A DNA stretch of 64,000 bases from Phlebopus portentosus. Its lineage: Eukaryota; Basidiomycota; Agaricomycetes; Boletales; Boletinellaceae. Each line of letters starts with the position of its first letter. Within the stretch, counting starts at the first letter, position 1. The stretch is taken from the NCBI GenBank assembly GCA_037892935.1, contig JAYXKI010000006.1:186001-250000 (forward strand). Reading direction: 5' to 3'. Below are positions 56,993 to 64,000 of this stretch, piece by piece. The translations under genes and the position numbers were made by a program. A model generated the notes under the pieces. That model was not told the origin of the DNA. It was given only the letters and a program-made list of their open reading frames with translations, and ran no database searches.

Positions 56993-58621
56993 TGAAGAGT
57001 AAGCCTGAAGCTTGGGAACGTATGGAGTCATTACGACCAGTTCCGCGGGGTTCTGACTGGTTTCGCTCAGTTTTGACTGGTTTCGCTCAAACGAGTGAAC
57101 TTAGCAAGAACGCCATAGTCCAGATGGCACATGCACTGTTCTTTGATCAGCCATCAAGACGGGAGAATCATGGCATTGAGTTTGCACGCGTTGATCACAA
57201 GTCTCCGGACCTCGGATCCATGTTCCAGACAAAGAGATTTGACCCTGCAACCTCGTCCTCAGTCCCTCTCCTTTGTTAAACATCGCAGACTTACTTTGTC
57301 TGGCTAGCCAGAGCCCTTCCGAGTCGTTTCCCCGAGTTCTGCTCCGTTCCACTCAAAGAGACCCGGTTCCGAAGGTTTTGCACATATTCTGACCTTTCTA
57401 TATGCGTCCCCTTTAATCCATTATGTTCTCGTTCCAGACATGCTTAGTATTGTTTCTTTTGACCTATGTGTCCCTTAAAACCATTCATATGCACTCCTCT
57501 CCTTTGTAGATAGTGATATGCATTCCCTTTTCTTTATGACGTAGGTTCTCTGACCGCTGGGAGGCTCAGTCTTGGACGTTTAGTATAAATATAGCACGAC
57601 TCTCGTAGTAGAGGGACAGCTTAGTTGGAGCTGAGTGGGAGCTTAGCTTACAGTTCTCACATTGTCTCAAAGTCCCTCGACCTCTAGTCTACTTGTTCGT
57701 AGTGGACTCTCTCGTCTCTAAAGTCTAATATACGATATTTCATGTTCTGTACAGTCGATCGGTGATCTCTCTTTGTAGCAGAGCCATTCGTACATTCATA
57801 TAGTTCGCTGTGATCGTACAAAGGCTCCTCTTACTTCTCTCACCCGAACCGATACCTCCATACGTGTTCCGAACCGTTTTGCCCGGTTTTGCTCGTAACC
57901 CAGTTACTCTGCATGCCGCTCGCATTTGGTATCGCAACACCTTCTCCTCTCCATTGTTGTCGGGAAAGGACACCATATCACCCCTTTCCTCTTGACATTC
58001 CACTCTCCGCTTCCTCAAGTCCAGCCCGGCGCTATTCCGCACCGTTTCGATTGGATACGGTCAGTTCCATCGTCCCACACATATCCTTCGATTCTCTCAG
58101 TCCCCTTCTGTCATTGTTTTGCACCTCCATCCCTCGCATCACATTACGACACACTCAGCTATTGTCCTTCGTCCATTGTATCGCGTTTCGAATTGTTACG
58201 CCGCGTTCCAACACTTTAGACTACGAGTGAGATCGGCTGCAGTCACTTGCCAGTGTGTTAGCACAGTCGATTAGTCACTTTCGGGTTGGTGGTTCGACTA
58301 GTGTAGCTTAGTTAGTTTAGTTCTTGTGCCTTGGGTCAGTCAGCTTTAGTCCAGAGCTTGCAGCTGAGCCGGAGAGTCGATTTAGCCTTTGCACCGCCAC
58401 CATCGATCTCGGGAGAAGCCTACCCTCGGAATTCCTCCTCAAGCGCTTCCCTCATATCCCCGGTTCTCACCAAGCCCTTCCATTGTATATCTCTATTTCC
58501 CTCCACTCCTTCGTGCCCTTAGCTCGGGTGTAACTCTCTGCTGACCGCTTGAAGGTATTCTAGGGCAGCCCCTCAAACTATACACTCCCTGTCTGGCATC
58601 AGAACGTCCACAGGAGTTTCA
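56993..58621 (+). repeat. 5' LTR of element B4 (1629 bp)
   Basis: It reads TGAAGAGTAAG...GGAGTTTCA. The TATA box is at 57584-57591. The primer-binding site TGGAGCCCACGGCGAGGG starts at 58624. Confidence 0.92.
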
Positions 58622-59082
58622 AGTGGAGCCCACGGCGAGGGGGATTTCACTGTCCAACCATTACAAATACCCCGCCAAATTCGTCTAGCAGACGAGTTAC
58701 ACGTAGCCAATCTGCTCGAGTCCCTGTAGAACATCAGGTTTTGCCGCTGACTCAAAGGCCTAGGATTGTCAATCGCAATATACGTTCCGCTGCGGAAAAT
58801 GCAGAACACAGCAAAACACCCTTGCGACAATCTGTTAGCGCCATTCCTTCCAACACCAATTTCCTAGATCATTCCCCATCTACCATCGCCAATTCAGAAC
58901 TTCCCAACCTCTCATCCGTGCCAGTTTCCACCCCAGGATCACCGAGCAGACCAGCTAGCCCGCCTACCAATTACCAACTACCTACCGTAACTCAACAGAT
59001 TTTAGCCAGCAACGCAGCGGTAATAGCTCGTCTATCTGCTAATGTAAATGTATTACAACAACTTACAAATTGACAAACTGCA

Positions 59083-60159
59083 ATGGCGTACCAACCGCCC
59101 TCACGTGGGGACAAACGTGCCCCAATGTTTGACGGCTCAGAACCAAAGGAACTCCCTAGGTTCTTCGAAGACATTGCAGAAATCGCAAGACAGGCCGCAT
59201 GGAACGATAGAGATCACGTCCGAAAGTTCTTGTACTATGCGAAGACTGACGTCGTGGAACTTTGGGAGACTACCAACGAGATTAACGACCTGAACCCTGA
59301 TGTGGAGATGGTGAAGAGAGAGATTATAGCTCTATACCCAAGTCTCACGGCAGGGAAACGCTACTCCAAGGGAGAACTAGAGCATTTGGTCGTAGAACGG
59401 GCGAAGAAAGGGATCAAGAACCGAGAAGACCTAGGCGAATATCATCGAGAATTTGTCAGGCACTCTAAGTATCTTATAACAAATGGAAAGATCTTGGAGT
59501 CCCAAGCTGATGAGATGTTCCTGATGGGAATTACAGGAGACCTTAGAGAGGCGCTCATTTGTCGTATCGAGATCAAGCTACCAGACCACGATTCGTCTAT
59601 GCCTTACAAGATTAAGGACGTGCTCAAACATTCAAATTTCGTGCTGGGAGGAAAGATTGTGGGCAGTTTCGGCAGTAACTTTCCACCCCCAGCTACCAGA
59701 GAAGCTTCGACAAGTATCGTAAAGAAGGAAGAAGTGGATTTGGCCAAGGTAATGGATACGTTGAAGAGTTTTCAGGTTACGCTCGATGCCCTGAGCAAGG
59801 GGAACGTTCCGCATCGACCAGGGGCGGAACGCAGCGAAACTCCACGAAACCCAGTTTGCAACTTCTGCGGCGAAGCAGGACACTATATTCGATTGTGTAC
59901 GAAGGTTCTCGAGTACATCCAAGCCGGAAAGTGCGTTAGGAGCCCGGATGGAAGGATTGTGTTGCCAAACGGTGGTCTCATTACAAGGTCGCTACCGGGG
60001 AATAATCTTAAAGAACGAATTGATAGCTTTCACGCTAAAGCTCCAGCAACGCACACAGTAGGAATGGTCGAGTCGGTCGCACCCACATATAGCCATCAAG
60101 CTGGTCCAGCGTACGCATATAGTCACGATGAAGAAGATCAGGACGAGCAGGAAAACTAG
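59083..60159 (+). CDS. Gag of B4, C-terminally truncated
   Basis: It starts at the ATG equivalent to Met181 of D Gag (MAYQPPSRGDKRAP) and stays open for 358 codons. It has the capsid region (LYPSLTAGKRYSKGELEHLV, HREFVRHSKYLITN) and a CCHC knuckle (CNFCGEAGHYIRLC). It stops soon after the internal deletion begins, so ~100 C-terminal residues and the protease are lost. The upstream in-frame part (from about 58700) is broken by TGA at 59072-59074 (CGA in B2). Two upstream ATGs (59042, 59049) precede the start. Confidence 0.8.
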   Translation: MAYQPPSRGDKRAPMFDGSEPKELPRFFEDIAEIARQAAWNDRDHVRKFLYYAKTDVVELWETTNEINDLNPDVEMVKREIIALYPSLTAGKRYSKGELEHLVVERAKKGIKNREDLGEYHREFVRHSKYLITNGKILESQADEMFLMGITGDLREALICRIEIKLPDHDSSMPYKIKDVLKHSNFVLGGKIVGSFGSNFPPPATREASTSIVKKEEVDLAKVMDTLKSFQVTLDALSKGNVPHRPGAERSETPRNPVCNFCGEAGHYIRLCTKVLEYIQAGKCVRSPDGRIVLPNGGLITRSLPGNNLKERIDSFHAKAPATHTVGMVESVAPTYSHQAGPAYAYSHDEEDQDEQEN

Positions 60160-62021
60160 GACAAGAGCACTCGGATGGAAGGCGAAGGATCAATTGTTTC
60201 GGTTCTATTAACTGGAATCAGACCCAGGCATCGTATTCACAGCCAAAAATTGAGTTATACAGCTTATTTCGAGCATTGCACGCAATGTGACTGTATCTCA
60301 TTGGAGTCCGGAATCTAGTAGTCGAAATGGACACAGCATACATCAAGGGGATGATCAACAATCCCGACCTGCAGCCCAATGCGACCATTAACAGATGGAT
60401 CACAGGTATCCTTCTCTTCAGTTTCAAGCTCAGACACATCCCAGCAGCCGATTTCCGATGTACCGATGGATTATTCAGACGAAGAGCAGCCGAAGAAGAC
60501 CCCCCTCCTGATGAAACGTACGAAGACTGGGTAGACGAAACATACGGATTTGCGATAGAAGAGCTGGTTTTGACATACCAAGTAGCGCAACAGAGCGGAA
60601 CACCTAGCGAAACAGCGACCGGAAACCTGTTTCCTTCTACGGAATCCGCGAGAAGGAAGGATAGCTGCTTAGATGACATCATGAAGCTAATCACGCATCT
60701 CACATGCCCAGACAATCTTAGCGATAGTGGCTATGCGAAGTTAATCAGGTACGCAGCTGACTTCTTTGTGAAGGGAGGCCATCTGTGGAGAAAGGTGCAG
60801 AACGGCCAGCACCAAGTCGTAATAGAAGCAAAACACAGGTGGGACCTAGTCAAGCAAGCTCACGACGATCTAGGACACAAAGGAATTTTCTGCACTCGAA
60901 TGCGACTGCTGGAGAGATTTTGGTGGCTGTCCTTAGGACAGGACGTGAAGTATTTCGTGCGCACCTGTCATGAGTGCCAGATACGCCAGACGAAGAATAT
61001 TCTTATCCCACCGAACGTACCGGAGGTAGCCCCTCTGTTCCAACACATCCATATTGACTCGAAGGTCATGCCGAAATCGAGTGGATTCCGATATATCGTG
61101 CATGTGCGTTGTTCGTTAACCGCGTATCCCGAATTTAGACTTCTTCGTGAAGAAACTGGTAAGACTGTAGGCCAGTTTATCTTCCAGAACCTTTTGTGTC
61201 GATACGGAGCATGCCCCGAACTCGTTACCGATAACGGCACACCATTTGTTGCCGCGCTAGATTACTTGAAGATGCGGTATCACATCAACCACATTCGGAT
61301 TTCATCATACAACTCACGCGCAAATGAATTAGTCGAACGCAGACATTTCGACATACAGGAAGCCTTGATTAAAGCTGCAGATGGTAATGACAAGCGTTGG
61401 AGTGATCACGCTGACTCGGTATTTTGGGCAGAAAGAATCACGATCAACAGAGCAACAGGAATGTCCCCGTATTACATGACCCATGGAGTCAAAGCAGTTT
61501 TGCCTTTTGACCTCGCAGAAGCAACATACCTGGCACCGCCGTTCGATTCGCCAATTACGACGTCGGAACTCATCGTAATACGTGCAAAACAACTCCAGAA
61601 ACGTCCAGAAGAGTTGGATCGCATTGCAAAACTCGTCATGAATGCAAGGCATGCATACGCGAAGCAGTTTGCCGAGGTGGAGAAGCATAGAATCAAGGAC
61701 TATGACTTTCAGCCAGGAAGCCTCGTACTCCTGCGAAACACGTGTATCAAGATGGAACTCAATCGTAAAATGAAACCCCGCTATTTAGGCCCCTACGTGG
61801 TAGTTCGACGCACTCAAGGCGGTTCGTATATCGTCGCCGAACTTGATGGAGTGGTTTCGAAACTCTGAGTAGCAGCGTTTCGCCTGGTTCCGTACTTCCC
61901 GCGTTCGCATTTGACTGTTCCGGTGACCAAGCTCATTGGATCAGACGAAGATGATGACATACCCGAAATAGAAGATTCGCCAGAGAAATTCCCTGACGAT
62001 GAGTCCCAAAATTCCAATTAA
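60160..62021 (+). pseudogene. RNase H and integrase of B4
   Basis: After the deletion the frame enters at the RNase H motif GQEHSDGRRR. TGA near 60288 (CGA in D) blocks it. Then 60327-61868 is open for 513 codons with the RNase H end, HHCC zinc domain (HDDLGHKG, CHEC), DDE core (HIDSKVMP, VTDNGTPF, ELVERRH) and the GPY/F motif (RYLGPYVVVR). A second TGA near 61866 (CGA in D) removes the last ~50 residues, including the acidic tail ending at 62021. Confidence 0.85.
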
Positions 62022-62470
62022 ATCACTCATTTCCCTTCATATATGCTCCTTATTTATTTCCGATTCTCTCTTTCTCTGCCTCTGATCAATTCTAATCTTC
62101 CAATTCTCCTTCTATAGTTTCGTATCTGCTAGCGTGATCCACAATAGGATCTAACACGTGTACTTTTACTTAATACGCAGTTCCGCACGGTTTCGCCGTT
62201 CAAAACAGCAGAACAATGGTGAAACGCCTCAATTCACTTCGTATCAGTTTCCTTTCATCCTATTCCTTGAATTCTTTGATCTATTCTTCTAGTCTTCACT
62301 CAGTCTCACTCGATCGCACGTAAATTCACAAAAACCGAAACAAAATTGTATAAATTAACTATAAAAACAACTATGTACAGTACAAGTTATTTTTCTTTTT
62401 CTTTTGTCCTTTTCTTTTTCTATTTTACAAAAGTCCGACCAGGACATAGAGCATACGCGACGATTATACT
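62022..62470. other. Gap between convergent pol and antisense gene of B4
   Basis: This is the homologue of 12979-13426 in reverse orientation. A T-rich run at 62388-62421 lies just downstream of the antisense stop. There is no gene. Confidence 0.6.
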
Positions 62471-63973
62471 CTATTCCCGAGCCCTACCTTTCCCCTTCGA
62501 CTGACGAACCCTCTTCACTTCCCCTCTATCTTCCTCTTCCTTATCTTTACCTTCCCCCGTCTTCACCCCAGCCAACTCGAGCAGCAGACGACGATCTGCA
62601 TGCGCCTGTGCTACGAGGACGCTGAATTTGTTCAGCATCCGGGACAGGACCTTGTCCCAGTGATCCATTCACGCCAGCACGAACTGCAGCTCAGATTCCC
62701 CGACTTCCCGCTGCAGAGCTTCATGCTCGACGCGACCACCCACCAATCTGGCCACCAGAGCCGTGACTTTCCGGCGTTTTGCTTCCCGATCGTGCGCCTC
62801 CCGAGCTGCCTTACGCTTTGCAGCTACAGCCCTGCCCTTCGTGGCTAGACTACAGCCCTTCACCTGCTTCAAGCATGGAGCGCAGGTCCTCTGCGGAAGA
62901 CCCACGCAATCACGGCCACGCTTCTGGCACTGGTCGCATGGAACCCGATGACGAACGCACCCATTGCTCAATCATTTGTCACCATCGTCGTCGTCGTCGT
63001 CATTATCGTTGTCGTCACCACCAGAACCACCACCATTAGCCGGAATCCTAGAAGGACCAGCCTCAGGTTGAGAAGACGCTCGTTATGCCGGAGAAACGCG
63101 TCTCGCTTGCGTTTCGACAGTTTTGCGTGGAACAGCAGCAATACCACTATTGTTGTTGTTGTTGTTGTTGCTGTTGTTGTTGTTGCTCGCGATATTGAGA
63201 GCCTGAATTTCTTCAAGGCTTGCGTCCGCCTCAAACGGCTCATTCGCCTCCATTCCCACATCACCGATATCCATTCCGCCGTCGCCTGGACTCATGATAA
63301 TGGAGTCTTCTCCCCGATGACCAGGAGGAGGACTCTCAGGACTTTCCTGAATCGCAGAAGTCTCCTCATCCAAGTCCACCACTTGCCAAACACCACGAAT
63401 GCGGCGAGTCCCTGCATCCAGCCGTCGTCGCATGTTGGCCTCAATTTTGGCAGCCATCCGGGAGATTTTGGCGCGTTGAGCAGCGCGTTCTTCTTCTTCT
63501 CGTCTTTCACTCTCGCAAAGCTCAATCTCGAGCATTGTAGGTTCGAGTGAGGTTAAGGGTGTAGAATGGCTAGCCCCTTCCAAACGTTCCGCTCCGGTTT
63601 TGAGCGTTTCGACCGGTTCCGTGACCTCTCCGTCCTCAATCGTTTCACCAGTTTCGACCTGAAGAGGAGCGGAATCAACCTCCATTGGACTATCAACGTC
63701 CTGAGGCAGCATTTGATGTTGCTGCTGCTGTTGTTGTTGCGGTTGAGAGAAAGGTTCAGACAGCACTTGTTGGGATTGTTGTTGTTGCTGTTGTTGTTGT
63801 TGCATTTCGGATTCATGAGCACGAACAAGTTGATAGAGCTGACGATGAAGGATGGAATAGCCGTAGTATTCCCAGAGGAGCTGGACCGTTCTCAATTTCA
63901 CCCTGTCGATGCGAAGGATGTGCCCTGCACGAAGGTGTCGTTGCTCGATATCCTCCCAATATTCAAATGCTTG
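62471..63973 (-). pseudogene. Antisense Zn2Cys6 gene of B4, exon 3
   Basis: Exon 3 starts at 63973 after an intron acceptor (63974-63979) and ends at a stop at 62471; exons 1-2 lie outside the window. It encodes poly-Gln, a Glu-rich coiled coil, an Asn run, an Asp run, the cluster CDQCQKRGRDC ... CAPCLKQVKGC, a basic helix, and a Lys-rich C-terminus. Stops at about 63083 and 62669 (TGA for CGA and CGG) break it. The open part 63083-63901 still spans the acidic and Gln-rich regions. Confidence 0.8.
63716..63805. repeat. CAA/CAG (poly-Gln) microsatellite in the antisense genes
   Basis: This run encodes poly-Gln on the minus strand. Equivalent runs are at about 7390-7535, 11586-11735, 54558-54690 and, in exon 1 of D, 49306-49357. 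Poly-Asn (AAC) runs lie near 6825-6860, 12262-12296, 55222-55260 and 63150-63188. Confidence 0.8.
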
Positions 63974-64000
63974 CTGTAGAAAGGATTAGATGGAGTTGAT

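Larger units (their letters stand above)
56993..64000 (+). mobile_element. Element B4, internally deleted, runs off the window
   Basis: It has a 5' LTR, primer site, gag, then RNase H and integrase, and the opposite-strand gene. The stretch from the gag C-terminus through protease and RT is missing (junction near 60160). It cannot copy itself alone, but keeps a near-complete Gag and integrase. The 3' LTR is outside the window. Confidence 0.9.

Overview
This window is a transposon graveyard from a fungal genome, most likely a basidiomycete (Agaricomycetes). The evidence is short GT-AG introns of about 45-65 bp, Ty3/Gypsy elements of fungal type, a Gal4-type Zn2Cys6 cysteine pattern, and fragments of ordinary fungal genes (HSP70, RPB1, Argonaute). 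I see no clear single-copy host gene, no rRNA, no complete tRNA and no CRISPR array.

Layout. (1) 1-6408: chromodomain Ty3/Gypsy element 'A' on the minus strand, nearly intact, inserted into a remnant of element B1. (2) 6409-10195: B1, of which only the extra gene and the 3' LTR lie in the window. B1 is itself inserted in the 3' LTR of B2. (3) 10196-20991: B2, a full-length but heavily mutated minus-strand element. (4) 20992-24474: an old, AT-rich, decayed Gypsy element. (5) 24475-32765: an A-related LTR split by a 7.8-kb element 'C' with terminal inverted repeats. C carries pieces of HSP70, RPB1 and Argonaute. (6) 32766-35862: a poorly resolved spacer. (7) 35863-39354: a second copy of C in the opposite orientation, making a roughly 3.15-kb-arm inverted repeat of Argonaute sequence. 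(8) 39360-50842: element 'D', a young 11.5-kb LTR retrotransposon with LTRs of 1342 and 1340 bp. (9) 50848-50899: the continuation of the Argonaute fragment that D split. (10) 50900-56992: B3. (11) 56993-64000: B4, which is inserted in B3, has an internal deletion and runs off the window.

The most interesting content is the B/D retrotransposon family. Between pol and the 3' LTR every copy carries a three-exon gene on the opposite strand. In D this gene is intact (600 aa) and encodes a nuclear-looking protein with a textbook Zn2Cys6 cluster. D also shows a canonical G_GGT_TTT slippery site in the correct phase between protease and reverse transcriptase. Both D and A have leaders more than 1 kb long from TATA box to first ATG with no ATG at all, although the gag frame is already open well before that ATG. 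Six of seven insertion flanks share a CG-centred target. Apart from D and most of A, copies decay mainly by C-to-T changes, typically CGA to TGA.
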